Counted from the stretch's first letter, positions 48,026-59,100 are shown. The stretch is 64,000 nucleotides of DNA from Bdellovibrio sp. KM01 (GCF_013752535.1 NZ_CP058348.1:2790001-2854000), one strand, 5' to 3'. Numbers and translations: made by a program. The notes: generated by a model from the letters alone, not told the origin.

Positions 48026-49286
48026 AGCGGACGCTGAGGCCGTCTTTGAGTGCCTGCTTTTGCGCACGTAGCGCCGGGATAAGGCCGATCAAAATACCTG
48101 CGGCAATGGCTGCAAATATATAGATAAGTTCAGAACCTGTGATGGCTGCTCCATCTAAATACAAACCAAATTCATTCTCTAGCCACGGCTTCAAAGCGAT
48201 AGCAAGGATGAAGGATAAAACAGTCCCCGATACGACTCCAACAATTGTCAAAAGAGCGGATTCAAAAACCAACAGACCCAGAATTTGTTGCGATCCCGCT
48301 CCCACGGCACGCAAGATCGCCATTTCGCGGCGGCGTTCGTTCAATGTCGTCGTCAGAGCAATCAACATCCCCATAAAGCCCACGGCCAAAACCATCCAAG
48401 AAATCATCCGCAGAACATTTTCCACATAGGAAAGTCCCTGCCACAATTCACTTAAAGTCGCACCCGGAATGATTGCCAATAACGGTTCGGCTTTGAATTC
48501 ATTGATTTCACGTTGCAACTTTAAAGTTTCAACGCGGGATTTAGCGCCCACGAAAAAAGCTGTGATGCTGTGAACTTTGATATTTTCTTTTTTAATTTCG
48601 GCAGCCGGCGTTTCTTTCGCTGCCGACGGAACGGCTCCGTCTTGCCAGTCCATATGAAGAGCTTCCATCCCCTCCAGGCTGACATAAACTGAACGATCCA
48701 GCGGAGTACCTGTACTATTCAAAATACCTGCGATTTTAAATGGACGACGGTCATGTTTAACCACGCCTTCGCCTTTAGTCACTCCGTGAGCAATGACCAC
48801 ATTGTCACCTAGTTTATAACCAAGCTTATGCGCAACCTCAGCCCCAATCACCACATCCCAAAGATCCTGAAGCTCGTGGCCAGAATGCAAAGATACCTGC
48901 TGATCACCACGATAATGATAATGCTTAAAGAAATCCGCCGTCGTCCCCACCACACGGAAACCACGGTGGCTATCCCCCAGCGAATATGGAATCGTCCATT
49001 CAACTGCCGGAAGCTTTTGAATCTCTTGATAGGATTCATAGGAAACGTTATGAGTCGCATTCCCCATATTGAAAACCGTGTACAGAATCAACTGCAACGG
49101 ACCACTGCGGGCGCCTACAATCAAATCGGTTTTAGAAATAGTTTGAGTAAAACCCTCTTGCGCGGCTCTTTGCGCGCGCTCCACGGACAAAAGTAAACCC
49201 ACACTGAGGGCGATGGAGATCACAGTCAAAGTCGTCGCCAAGGCGCGGTTCTTAAGAGATTTAATTGCCAGGTTCAAGAAGATCAT
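48021..49286 (-). CDS. ABC transporter permease, FtsX/MacB type (ZrgC-like)
   Basis: A 421-residue permease with one N-terminal helix (NRALATTLTVISIALSVGLLLSVERA), a periplasmic MacB-like domain of about 220 residues, and three C-terminal helices with the FtsX signature (SYVENVLRMISWMVLAVGFMGMLIALTTTLNERRREMAILRAVGA). The start overlaps the ATPase stop by 4 bases. Together with ZrgA and DUF3299 proteins upstream, the context is that of Zrg-type zinc-linked systems in Vibrio rather than lipoprotein export. Confidence 0.85.
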   Translation of the reverse strand: MIFLNLAIKSLKNRALATTLTVISIALSVGLLLSVERAQRAAQEGFTQTISKTDLIVGARSGPLQLILYTVFNMGNATHNVSYESYQEIQKLPAVEWTIPYSLGDSHRGFRVVGTTADFFKHYHYRGDQQVSLHSGHELQDLWDVVIGAEVAHKLGYKLGDNVVIAHGVTKGEGVVKHDRRPFKIAGILNSTGTPLDRSVYVSLEGMEALHMDWQDGAVPSAAKETPAAEIKKENIKVHSITAFFVGAKSRVETLKLQREINEFKAEPLLAIIPGATLSELWQGLSYVENVLRMISWMVLAVGFMGMLIALTTTLNERRREMAILRAVGAGSQQILGLLVFESALLTIVGVVSGTVLSFILAIALKPWLENEFGLYLDGAAITGSELIYIFAAIAAGILIGLIPALRAQKQALKDGLSVRL

Positions 49287-49978
49287 CGTGCTGTCCTGTT
49301 AATTGATTCAAGCGACAGCGAACGCGTAAAGAGGCCCTCGATGCCTCGATCGTGAGAAACAAAGACCACTGTCGTTCCATAAAGCTCAGACAAGTCAAAA
49401 AGCAGCTTCAAAAACTTCTCGCGATGATCGGCATCCAATGCCGATGTTGGCTCATCAGCCAACAACAAGTCAGGTTTCCCCAACAAAGCTCGCGCGACGG
49501 CAACACGCTGCTGCTGTCCTACGCTTAACTCAGTCACTTTTTTATCCAACAAATCGCCGATGCCCAAGTTACCGCACAATGCACGGATCACCATATCCGT
49601 ATCCACGCTACCAAGGCGGGACTTACGCACAGGACTTAGGTGCAATGGCAATTCAATGTTTTCAATGACTGACAGATACGGAATCAAGTTGAAGCTTTGA
49701 AAAACATAACCCATGTGTTCAGCGCGAAAGGCATCGCGTTCGGCGGAGCTCATTGTGGAAAGATCACGACCCAAAACCTTGATACTGCCTTTCGTGGGAA
49801 CCAAAACTCCCGAAAGACATTCCAATAAAGTTGTTTTTCCAGTCCCACTGGGACCATACAAAAAGAGTTCTTCGCCTTTTTGCACCGTGAACTCGGGTAC
49901 CACTAAAGTTGGCTTGTTATAGCCAGGATAAGTGTACTCAAGGTTACGAATTTCAATCAACGCTTCACTAGAGCTCAA
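49283..49978 (-). CDS. ABC transporter ATP-binding protein (ZrgB-like)
   Basis: A 231-residue ATPase. Walker A GPSGTGKTT (about residue 43), Q-loop YVFQSFNLIPYLSVIENIELP, signature LSVGQQQRVAVARALL, Walker B LLLADEPTSALD and switch His FVSHDR. LSVGQ replaces the common LSGGQ. I chose a TTG start at 49978 because GGAG lies 6 bases before it and it overlaps the upstream stop by 11 bases; an ATG at 50026 has no ribosome-binding site and lies within the ZrgA gene. It drives the permease at 48021. Confidence 0.88.
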   Translation of the reverse strand: MSSSEALIEIRNLEYTYPGYNKPTLVVPEFTVQKGEELFLYGPSGTGKTTLLECLSGVLVPTKGSIKVLGRDLSTMSSAERDAFRAEHMGYVFQSFNLIPYLSVIENIELPLHLSPVRKSRLGSVDTDMVIRALCGNLGIGDLLDKKVTELSVGQQQRVAVARALLGKPDLLLADEPTSALDADHREKFLKLLFDLSELYGTTVVFVSHDRGIEGLFTRSLSLESINRTAR

Positions 49979-50447
49979 CCTGTTCTCCGCTCTTCTTAAT
50001 TTCCTGGGACTTTTGTGTTTCCCCATTGATCACTGTGACTTTCACAGTTTTCACATGAGCAAACACTTTTTGGACCCCAAAAGTCACCGCTGTACCAGTC
50101 GGTGCTGTTTCACAAGTCACATTAAAAATGGCATTTACATCCGCGTGTTTGTCCTTTTGGACAACCTCGTTGTAATCCATTTTTACTTCACACTTGTTTT
50201 CCGCTGCAAACTGAAACAAGTCATTCACTTTATCATTAAATTTCTTAAGACCTGCCTCTTTATTAGCCTTGTCTTTGGCAGACTTAGCTTCGTATTCAAA
50301 ACCATAAATACTTGATGCCGGAGCATGGAACTCAATTTTGCCGTTTTTTCCATCAAAAGCGACATTGACCGTCGCCAGACCGTGGGCGTGAGCCCCTTGC
50401 TCGCGTGCGGCCAAGGCCAACACTGAAAACAAAAGCACCTTGAACAT
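49968..50447 (-). CDS. ZrgA-like (DUF2796) periplasmic metal protein
   Basis: A 159-residue exported protein (LLFSVLALAAREQGAHA). The mature start HAHGLATVNVAFDGKNGKIEFHAPASSIYGFEYEA and the later CEVKMDYNEVVQKDKHADVNAIFNVTCE match the DUF2796/ZrgA family, linked to zinc uptake in Vibrio cholerae. The His residues at the N-terminus and the D-K-H-A-D segment may bind metal. GGGGG precedes the ATG. It is second in a four-gene operon with the DUF3299 protein and ABC genes. Confidence 0.8.
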   Translation of the reverse strand: MFKVLLFSVLALAAREQGAHAHGLATVNVAFDGKNGKIEFHAPASSIYGFEYEAKSAKDKANKEAGLKKFNDKVNDLFQFAAENKCEVKMDYNEVVQKDKHADVNAIFNVTCETAPTGTAVTFGVQKVFAHVKTVKVTVINGETQKSQEIKKSGEQVEL

Positions 50448-50480
50448 AAAACCCCCTTATGTGGTGAGTTTGGCAGGAAC

Positions 50481-50927
50481 CTATTTATAAGGCTCTACCG
50501 CCTCACCGGTAATTTCGAAGGATGCGTCACCGTACATTGATTTCTTGGTTACGAGTTTAAAAGTGCCATACACCCAGATTGGGCCTTGCATTGCTGGCAC
50601 ACCCTTTTTCATTTTAACATAGACCATTTGATTCGGTGGCGGAGCGGGTACGTGAATGCACGCCTGAGAACTTGGCACCAACAGAAACTCCACCACCTGG
50701 CGCTGCTCGTCTTCCAGAGGCACCATGAAGCCAGGAATTCTGACCGGCTTTTCGTTTAAGGCATCCAGCTCTGGAGTGCCTTTCCCCGTAATATAATCCA
50801 TCTCCCCCAAAAGGCGCCAATCGACGGTCGCTCCTCCGAGGTCAGGGCCCTCTTTCAATCGCTGATAAGTAGCGACTGTGGCGATGACTGCCAGAATTAA
50901 AATACCGGGTATAAGCCAATTCTTCAT
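50481..50927 (-). CDS. DUF3299-family membrane-anchored protein
   Basis: A 148-residue protein with an N-terminal helix (LIPGILILAVIATVATY). The domain matches DUF3299: VDWRLLGEMDYITG, PVRIPGFMVPLEDEQRQVVEFLLVPSSQACIHVPAPPPNQMVYVKM and GPIWVYGTF. The ACIHVPxPPPNQ motif with Cys and His is diagnostic. Genes of this family often sit beside ZrgA/ABC genes, as here. First gene of the operon; divergent from hisS. I see no Zur box in the 99-base intergenic region. Confidence 0.82.
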   Translation of the reverse strand: MKNWLIPGILILAVIATVATYQRLKEGPDLGGATVDWRLLGEMDYITGKGTPELDALNEKPVRIPGFMVPLEDEQRQVVEFLLVPSSQACIHVPAPPPNQMVYVKMKKGVPAMQGPIWVYGTFKLVTKKSMYGDASFEITGEAVEPYK

Positions 50928-51026
50928 AGCTCTAATTTAAGACCTCTGCCCTCTTAAATGCAATAGCTTTGCTTGACTCCAGCATCTCTGCTATAACCAA
51001 AAACCTGATACCAAGAGGTACTAATT

Positions 51027-52277
51027 ATGAGCGGAAAAATTCAAAGAGTTCGTGGCACGCGTGATCTTCTTCCCGAGGAAAGCAGAGTCTTTCGTTTTGT
51101 CGAAGAATCAGCCTATAAAAAAGCAAATCTTTACGGTTATGGCGAAATAGAAACGCCGATTTTTGAATTTTCTGACGTATTTCATCGCACTTTAGGCGAA
51201 ACTTCCGACGTTGTTAGCAAAGAGACTTATGATTTTACAGATCGCGGTGGAGAAAGCCTCACTTTAAGACCCGAAGGCACTGCGGGCGTGGCTCGCGCTT
51301 TTATTTCAGAAGGCATGAGCCAAAATCTTCCCCTGAAATTCTATTATTCTGGCCCTATGTTTCGTTATGAGAGACCACAAAAAGGTCGCTATCGCCAATT
51401 CTTCCAATTAGGCGCAGAGTGTCTAGGTTATGACACTCCTCATGCAGATGTCGAGTGCATCGCCTTTGCCTGGGACCTCCTTAAAAGTATCGGTATTTCT
51501 GGTGAGTGCACTTTGGAATTGAACACACTTGGTGACGCTGAAAGTCGCGCTGCCTACCGCGAAGCCTTGGTGCAATACTTTACGGCACACCAGGAACAAT
51601 TGTCTGCAGACAGTAAAACTCGCTTGGCCAAAAATCCCCTGCGTATTTTGGACTCCAAAGACGAAGGCGACAAAAAGTTGAGCGAGAACGCGCCAAAGTT
51701 CCAACAGTATTTAAACGAAGCTTCACAAAAATTTTTCGCCGCTGTGATTTCAGGAATTGAAAAACTGGGCATCCCTTACAAAGTGAATCCATTCATCGTG
51801 CGTGGCCTTGATTACTACTGCCACACTGTTTTTGAATTCACGACAGATAAGTTGGGAGCGCAAGGAACGGTTTTGGCCGGGGGACGTTATGACGGCTTGG
51901 TTGAAACCATGGGTGGACCTCGCACACCAGGAGTGGGCTGGGCCGCAGGGATTGACCGCTTGGCCGACCTGACTCCGAAAGAATTAGCCCTTAAAAAAGA
52001 AGTACTGGTAGCTGTTATTGGAGCCGACGATCAAGGCGAAGACGAAAGCGTCAAGCTTGCTCATGAGATCCGCAGTCGCGGCATTAAAGCCGAAAATTTC
52101 TTGTCCGGTAAAATGGGTAAAAAAATGCAGAAGGCCAATAACAAAGGTGCACATTATGCGCTGATCTTGGGTGGCAACGAAGTCTCCAGCAAAACTGTCA
52201 CAGTTAAGAATTTTGTGACGGGAGAGCAAAGTACAATCCCAAGATCTGAAATTGCCACTTTCGATTTTAAAATCTAA
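51027..52277 (+). CDS. hisS: histidyl-tRNA synthetase
   Basis: A 416-residue class II synthetase. Visible: VRGTRDLLP at the N-terminus, motif 2 region [21 protein letters not shown], the HisA box [23 protein letters not shown], and motif 3 [15 protein letters not shown], then an anticodon-binding domain ([12 protein letters not shown]). The start is supported by AAGAGG. Followed by a 25-bp perfect palindrome that may end transcription. Confidence 0.96.
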   Translation: MSGKIQRVRGTRDLLPEESRVFRFVEESAYKKANLYGYGEIETPIFEFSDVFHRTLGETSDVVSKETYDFTDRGGESLTLRPEGTAGVARAFISEGMSQNLPLKFYYSGPMFRYERPQKGRYRQFFQLGAECLGYDTPHADVECIAFAWDLLKSIGISGECTLELNTLGDAESRAAYREALVQYFTAHQEQLSADSKTRLAKNPLRILDSKDEGDKKLSENAPKFQQYLNEASQKFFAAVISGIEKLGIPYKVNPFIVRGLDYYCHTVFEFTTDKLGAQGTVLAGGRYDGLVETMGGPRTPGVGWAAGIDRLADLTPKELALKKEVLVAVIGADDQGEDESVKLAHEIRSRGIKAENFLSGKMGKKMQKANNKGAHYALILGGNEVSSKTVTVKNFVTGEQSTIPRSEIATFDFKI

Positions 52278-52279
52278 AA

Positions 52280-52339
52280 GGTACGGACACACTTTATCCA
52301 TGCGACAACATGTCCGCATGGATAAAGTGTGTCCGTACC
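52280..52339. repeat. 25-bp perfect inverted repeat
   Basis: Left arm 52280-52304 begins GGTACGGACACACTTTATCC. The right arm 52315-52339 is its exact reverse complement, with a 10-base loop ACAACATGTC that can itself pair partly. It lies 3 bases after the hisS stop and 12 before the stop of the convergent lipoprotein gene. No T-run follows on either side. Confidence 0.92.
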
Positions 52340-52350
52340 AAATCGCTATC

Positions 52351-53097
52351 TTAGTTACCAGCAATCAAAGACATCAAAATTTGGCTGACTTGTTCTGGGC
52401 CCACGCCGTTTGCTTGCGCCGCTTTTTCAACCAAAGCATTTACGTCACTGTAGTCACCTTGAGATTGCTTAACCATAGCGGCTTTCAATTGGCCGTATGA
52501 GCTACCGATGATCTCTTTTGTGTAAGCGTCGTAATCCGCATCCGTCATGCTGGATTTTGGATTGTTTTTCAATTGAACCGCCAGGCGAGCCAAAGTTGTT
52601 GAACGTTCTGCGCTCAAACCGAATTGCGCTTGGATGCCTTTAGCAGATTCATTGATGTCCATCGCTTGTTTCATTGCAGTTACTTTTGCCAAATCTTTGC
52701 TGGAAGTCGCTGTCTCTTCATAAACGTAACCAGCAGCATCTTGATAGTAACCATTCCCGATGTAGTTAACATCGTACCATTTTTGAGAGTAGATGTAGTT
52801 GCTGATGTCTTGGCCGACTTTCCAATCATCGATGTACACAGCTTGGGTATTGCCGTGATAATCAACAACGATGTAACCCGCAGAGTTCGTCGTGCTTTTC
52901 ACTAACGTCAAATTCACACCGGCATCAGTGTAAGCTCTTTTTACAAACTCACGCGCTAATTCATCGTGCGTGTAATAAACATTGCCCGTGCTGACAGAAC
53001 CGCCACCACCACCGCCGCCGCAAGCGCTGATTGCAACTGCTGTTGCAGTGACCAATCCCAAACTCATTGCCGATTTCAAAATTTTTGATGCATTCAT
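52351..53097 (-). CDS. lipoprotein with poly-Gly after lipobox
   Basis: A 248-residue lipoprotein: long signal (KSAMSLGLVTATAVAISAC), lipobox ISAC followed by seven Gly, a form often seen in outer-membrane lipoproteins. The mature part has a Tyr/Asp-rich beta region (VYYTHDELAREFVKRAY, VDYHGNTQAVYIDDW, YYQDAAGYVYEE) and a helical C-terminal region of about 100 residues. AAAGGGG precedes the ATG. No family recognised. Confidence 0.75.
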   Translation of the reverse strand: MNASKILKSAMSLGLVTATAVAISACGGGGGGGSVSTGNVYYTHDELAREFVKRAYTDAGVNLTLVKSTTNSAGYIVVDYHGNTQAVYIDDWKVGQDISNYIYSQKWYDVNYIGNGYYQDAAGYVYEETATSSKDLAKVTAMKQAMDINESAKGIQAQFGLSAERSTTLARLAVQLKNNPKSSMTDADYDAYTKEIIGSSYGQLKAAMVKQSQGDYSDVNALVEKAAQANGVGPEQVSQILMSLIAGN

Positions 53098-53219
53098 TTG
53101 TGGTTCCCCTTTTTTCTGTAGAACTTAGTTCTACGTTTGTTGTTCAGTGTTTTTTTTAAAATTCCGTTAGCAATCTGTTTAGCAAATCCTTTGCCAACTT
53201 TTTCAGTGTCGTTTTGTTC

Positions 53220-56159
53220 CTAATACGTCAGAGGCAAGATGCGTAACTCTGCATTCGCGTTGCCTCCGCACATCAACACCGCAAAGTTTTTATTTTTATA
53301 ATCCGTGAATTTTTGCGGCGTCAGTGCGCGACATTCAGAGGGAACATCCAGATTTAATTTTGCTGGTGCGACAAGTTTTCCCTCGTCACTTTCTGTCCAG
53401 AAATAAATATGATTGGAATACATCTGCGTCGCATCGACATAAATCGCAGGGCTTAATCGCGATCCATTTTGCACCACTGCCGGGAATAGTAATTCTGTTG
53501 AGCTGATGCCAGGCCATGTCGCTCGGTGAATCGAGCTCTCATAACGGCGTACAGAGCCGTTCGTATTGTTAACCTGCATGATCAAATTACTTTTGCTTTG
53601 TGCAAAGGTGAAATATTCAGCACCACGGCGAAAGCTTTGCACCAAACTGATCAACAGATCTTTTGTGGTCGATGACTGCAAAATAAATTCACCTTGCACA
53701 CGTGCGTTCAAATCGAAAAATAAATTTTGCGCTTTAATAGGTGTCAAAAACACACCGAAAGAAACTGCGGAATTTTTGACGGCGACATTGTCGGTCAAAT
53801 CTGTCACCGGAGCGGAAACACCGCTGGCCATCATCGATGAAGAGTAATCCATCGGGCGCAATTCAAACTTATGTTGATCCAACCACTCCCCGCGTGTTTC
53901 AACCACCACGAAGCGTTTTAAATCTTGGCTTCCATAGGCATAAAGCAAGCGAATACGATCAAGGCTGTTCACAGATTGAGGTAACATTGTGATCAGGCGC
54001 AAATCCTGTTGGAAATTTAGTCCCAACGCGGCTCTGACACCTTCATTGAATTGATAGTTGTCGAAATTGCGCGTCTGATATGTCCAAGCACCCTTTTCCT
54101 GAACAGCTTTCAAATAAAACACTCGGCGCATCGGCGAGTTGTTTTCAAATTGAAATCCGTCGGGATTGACGTCAGCTTTTGGAATTTTACCGATTGTCGT
54201 GAAGACTGGCACCAGACCGCTCGAGCTTTGTAATGCAAACTGCAAGCTAGTCACAGCATCTTTATCCATCACCACCGTCTCTGGTGTAAACGTGATCACG
54301 CGGCGCTGAGATACCAGGTCTTCTGAAACCAAAAGATACGTCATCGTTTTGGTTTTGCCATCAGCCGCTAAGCCCATGGTGCCAATCCAGTATCCTTGCA
54401 GGCCATTCGCAAGCGGAACTTTCATGAAACTTAAAATATTTTTTGTCCCAACTGGCAGTTCAATGTGTCTTTGTTGATAGGAGGAGCCGTTCTTTTGCAG
54501 GATCGAAAGTTGAAGCTGGCCTTCTTTCGCCTCCCAGAAATAATAGTCTGGTGAATCAGAGATCCCTGCCACATCATTGACGGTCATTGTCGTTTTGATG
54601 ACGGCAGGAGAAGTTCCCGGCAGCAGGCGAATCGGCAAACGCGTCACCGCAGCGTCATTTTTTAGACTGCGGGATAATTCAAATTCATGAACAAAGGAGC
54701 GTGCGCCAAAAGAAGTCTGCACGATTACACGAATTTTGACACTGGAGCTGGCACTTTGATCTTGAATGCGCGCCACGAGTGCCAAATTTTTCTGTTCGCC
54801 ACTTGCCAAAGACAAAGTTTGGGAGGCACCCGATTCAAGGGAAAAATTTGCAGAAAGCGATTGCACTGTCACACCAACTGCGTCGGCGGCCTGCCAATAG
54901 TTCTTAATTGGTAACGCGATTTGCACCACGCCTTCGCCCGCATTGAACAAGGCACGCGAAAGACCCTTGAAATCTGGCGCGATCACAGGACGCGCTGACA
55001 TATTTAGTGCTGACTGAATTTTCAATGTTCCAAACAGAGTAAATTTACCTTTTTCCAGATCTTGAGCTGCGGAAAAAAGGCGAGCCTTGATTTCATCGGC
55101 ACTGATTCCTGGATAGGCTCCCTTTAGAACTGCCACCGCAGCACTTACGAATGGCGCCGCCTGACTGGTTCCATTTAAAAGCTCATAGCCCTTCACTGAA
55201 AAATTCATCGGGGCTTTGACATTCGGATAAGTACTAAGAATTTCCTCACCCGGAGCACTGATATCAACTTGGCCACCGTAGTTTGAAAATCCCGTTAAAG
55301 TATTATCAATCCCCGTCGCGGCGACACACAGAACACCCGGGTAAGAACACGGGAAGTTAAAGCTGTTGTTATTGTTATTTCCGGCAGCAGCAACGATAAA
55401 AATCCCCGCCTGCTGAGCTTGCGCAAAAGTTTGGCGAAGCTCCGCCGAATCTGTCGCCGCTGGCCACCCCATACTGATATTGATCACATCAACATGCTTT
55501 TCAATGGCATATCTAAGGGCTTTGATCACGCGAGAGGTTAATGCTGTGCTAGCGGAAATTGAAGAGTTCGCGGCATTGGCATCCGCTGCACCAGTCACTT
55601 TCAGAGGTAAAATGCGCACACGGTTCGTAATCCCCGCCACACCCGTTTTGTTATTGATTTGAGCAGCAATGATTCCCGCCACATGAGTACCGTGTCCCAA
55701 GTCGTCATCTGGATTGTTTTCATTCGGAGCCCCGGCAGCCACCATGAAGTTCCAACCGATGCAATCGCCTTTATATCCGTTCGCATCTTTGTCGGCTTCG
55801 GGTTTATAAGGAATCCCTCCGTTAAGACATTCTTTGTCGTTGTGATAAAGACTGGCGGCAAGGTCCCCGTGTTGCACTTCCACCCCGCTATCCAAAACAG
55901 CCACGACAATGTTTTTCTTCATCACTGAAGCAAAACCATCGCTGCTTGCCTGAACATCAGAACTGCGCCCTGGAATGGCAGACACCTCTTGCGAGCGAAT
56001 ATCGGTATCATCGCGAAGGACACGGTGATCACTCGCCTGCAACGCCCATTGGTACTTTGTTAAAGTGTCATTACTAAAGGGAGCCCGCGTGGACGCAGTT
56101 AATGCACCTTGTGCAGAAGTCGCCAGAATTAAGCCGAGAGTAAGGATGGTTTTATTCAT
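53220..56159 (-). CDS. subtilisin-like (S8) secreted serine protease
   Basis: A 979-residue exported protease. Signal TILTLGLILATSAQGA, then the S8 domain (about 75-390) with all catalytic residues: Asp in AVLDSGVEVQHGDLA, His in DDDLGHGTHVAGI, oxyanion Asn in VAAAGNNNNN, and Ser in LNGTSQAAPFVSAA. About 590 residues of beta-type sequence follow without recognised domains. It starts 9 bases after the stop of the 1040-residue gene, with AGGAG, so both form an operon. Likely an extracellular or prey-directed protease. Confidence 0.92.
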   Translation of the reverse strand: MNKTILTLGLILATSAQGALTASTRAPFSNDTLTKYQWALQASDHRVLRDDTDIRSQEVSAIPGRSSDVQASSDGFASVMKKNIVVAVLDSGVEVQHGDLAASLYHNDKECLNGGIPYKPEADKDANGYKGDCIGWNFMVAAGAPNENNPDDDLGHGTHVAGIIAAQINNKTGVAGITNRVRILPLKVTGAADANAANSSISASTALTSRVIKALRYAIEKHVDVINISMGWPAATDSAELRQTFAQAQQAGIFIVAAAGNNNNNSFNFPCSYPGVLCVAATGIDNTLTGFSNYGGQVDISAPGEEILSTYPNVKAPMNFSVKGYELLNGTSQAAPFVSAAVAVLKGAYPGISADEIKARLFSAAQDLEKGKFTLFGTLKIQSALNMSARPVIAPDFKGLSRALFNAGEGVVQIALPIKNYWQAADAVGVTVQSLSANFSLESGASQTLSLASGEQKNLALVARIQDQSASSSVKIRVIVQTSFGARSFVHEFELSRSLKNDAAVTRLPIRLLPGTSPAVIKTTMTVNDVAGISDSPDYYFWEAKEGQLQLSILQKNGSSYQQRHIELPVGTKNILSFMKVPLANGLQGYWIGTMGLAADGKTKTMTYLLVSEDLVSQRRVITFTPETVVMDKDAVTSLQFALQSSSGLVPVFTTIGKIPKADVNPDGFQFENNSPMRRVFYLKAVQEKGAWTYQTRNFDNYQFNEGVRAALGLNFQQDLRLITMLPQSVNSLDRIRLLYAYGSQDLKRFVVVETRGEWLDQHKFELRPMDYSSSMMASGVSAPVTDLTDNVAVKNSAVSFGVFLTPIKAQNLFFDLNARVQGEFILQSSTTKDLLISLVQSFRRGAEYFTFAQSKSNLIMQVNNTNGSVRRYESSIHRATWPGISSTELLFPAVVQNGSRLSPAIYVDATQMYSNHIYFWTESDEGKLVAPAKLNLDVPSECRALTPQKFTDYKNKNFAVLMCGGNANAELRILPLTY

Positions 56160-56168
56160 GACGCACTC

Positions 56169-59100
56169 CTAAAGTGGATTTAGCAACCAGGTGATAAAAA
56201 ACTCACCATTTAAGATTTGTAGATTTTGTTGAATGAAGTTCAAAGGACCGTTGCTGGCGCGAGCACCCACCACACCGATGGTATTTCCCATCAATGGTGT
56301 ATCGCCCAATTCATCGTTTTCACGGAAACCCTGGATGCGAGCCTGGATAAAGATATTTTCTTCACCCACAACTGCGACCAACTTTTTCCCTGGGAAATAT
56401 GTCTCTGCCAGATCCACCATGGCCAAAGCACGCTCTGCCGCCAACGGACCGTTCGTGGCTTTTACTTCCAGATATTCTTTCTGTGATCTTAAGTAGCGGC
56501 GGAAATGCGTATCCAAGGATTTTTGCGCACGATCGCACTCGCCACTGGGCCAAGGATTTTTGCACAGATCATACATGGAGTTTTTCATCAACATTTCCAC
56601 TTGATCGCGCGGCATCGTCGCCAATTTTTGCAAACCTGTTTTATAGACATTGATGCTAAGAGTGATCGAGTACAGAAGAATCTTGCGCGTGTCGTTCAAT
56701 GCCTGCGCATCAATTAACTTTACACCAAAGTCTTCATTCATTTCTTTTAGGATCTTAAGGGCTTTCTCTTTGGAGATATTCCAACCTTTGTGCTGATGAA
56801 CGACCTGGGCAAACTCTGCTTCAGGCCCGCTGGCCAAACCGGCATTCGGGTCATTGCTGTCTTTCTGCGTACCTTGGAAACTAACCAGTCGTGAAACCGC
56901 ACTCCCCATAAAGGTGTCGCCTGGATTTCCACTGCCACCGGTGTCCAGAACCACGTTATCACTGCCCGTTTTATCACGCAGGAATCCCGCTAGGGTCTGC
57001 ATCACCAATGAGTAATAGTCTTTGCCTGTGCGCAAACCTGTCGAGCGGTACAGCACCGATGTTTTGCTGCCGGAAGGAAGCTCTACTTGAAAGCGGTCTT
57101 TCAAAGTCATTTTACGAGTTTGATAGAACAAGAATCCGAAGTTCACGTCTCTTTCAGAAAAATCATGAGAGATCAAAGTCGGATCTTGATCCACATTCAG
57201 CATCTCAAGTGAATTGCTCATAAAGATCTGACGCAAGATACGCACGTTGGTTTCGTACTGAGCAAGATTTCTCTCCATCTCGCCTGCGTCTGATGAACCA
57301 ATCGTCAGGGTGTAAAACTTGGTATTCACACGTCCGGCCATTGCACCCACGCTTAACGTCACCAGTGGCACACCATAAGACGTTAAGCCCACTGCCACGG
57401 AACCCTTGGTCACGCGACCTGGGTCATTGTAGATCTGGAATGTGTATTTATCTTTTTTGTAGATCTGAATACGGTGCAGGAACATTTGCGACGCATTGAA
57501 GGCCGTTTGGAATTGCACAGTAGGTGATGTTGGGTATGTCAGGCTTAAGCCCGCTTGTCCTGTCACGCTATCGGTAATTAGCAAGGACTCGCCCACGCCC
57601 ATTTCCTTATCTAATGACTCAGCGATAGCTTGCAAGTTGCTGGAACCATCCGCTGCCGTTGGTTCATCCAGTTCTGCTGCCCATTTTTTCTTAAGGAATG
57701 GAACCAGTACGTTGCGGTAAGGAGTTTTATTAACAGCTTTGATACTTTTTAATGGTTTGATGTGAGTGTAAGAACGTTGCAATTGCAAACCGATGTTACC
57801 GCTTTCACTGATACCATTCAGACCTTGAATCCCAATGAAGAATCCTGGGGTGACTTGGAATCCAAAGGTGTCAGCCATTTGCACCAAGTTATCCGTGCCC
57901 ATATAGCTGCCCACCACCACTTCACGAGAAAACAAAAGGCGGCCTGACCAGGATGGAATCGCATACATACCCAATGGGATGTTTTTCTTTTGCCCTGTCG
58001 TGGCTTCGCTGATCATTTGATCAACGATGTTACCCAAAGTACGTTGGTTCACTTTGCCTTGAACGGCGTTGTTGTTATTGAAAAAGGAATTCATATATGA
58101 CATCGCTGAATCAATCAGAGAGCTGATTCCTTTGGCTTTTAAGAACGCGGTTACTTCGGATGTGGAAAGTGGGTTGTCAGGATCACCGAACGAAAAACGA
58201 GACGCATATCCTGGCCAGTTGGAAGCCTTTAGTTTTCCTTCGACCAAGTTTGGTGCAGAAGAAACAGCACTGATAACTGTCAGTGGTTCGGCCGAGATTT
58301 GAAATAGTTTAACCAGATCATTACGACGGGATTTTAATTTTTCATGAAGGAGCATGGAAACTTCATTGGGAAGTTTGGCCGCTTGAACGATCTCTTTCCA
58401 GTCATGGGAACCCAGCCGTGAAAGACGGCGTACGATCCACTGCGCATCTTGAAAGCTTGGATTAAACCAAGAGGCCCATTCATAATTCAAATAGACCGCT
58501 TGGTTCACAATACGACCGGCCAGCCACGAAAAGCTGTTCAAGCTTTCAGGTACATCTACTAATTGATACGGAACCAACAAAGCATTCATCACGCGGCGGC
58601 CCTGAATCACCGACGGAGGAATCGCTCCTGTTTCCAGACTGTAAAAAGTTTGGGTCGCCGGCAATAGCACGACGTCTTGCAAATCCACGTAATCTACATT
58701 GGGATCCTGGGTGTTATTCACGACCCAACGGCTGGGGGCGCCCTCTGTATTATTTTGAATATCAGTAAGAAATCCTAAAAGACTGGCGTGACCATTCAAG
58801 CGCACACGGAGATGTGACATCCACTGCGTGGGCTGAACTTTATATCCCAATTTTTCTAGCAAAGCTTTGCGCAGTAAAAGGTTGTGCGCCTTTTTACCAA
58901 GCATCACTTGATATTGTTCGATGACGCCGTTATTTTGAAAGTGCACAATGAAACGATACTCACCGACAACTGACGGCGTATTCCCGGCCATTTCCATTTC
59001 TGCATTCGCAGGAATATTCAATGTGTGATTGCTAAGATCTAAAGGCTTCACCGCAGAGTCTTGCCAAATATCAGAGGGGGCCGGATTCATTTTTGAAATA

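Noticed and set aside
50928-51026. Zur box between the DUF3299 gene and hisS
   Set aside because: No long AT-rich palindrome of the Zur type is visible.
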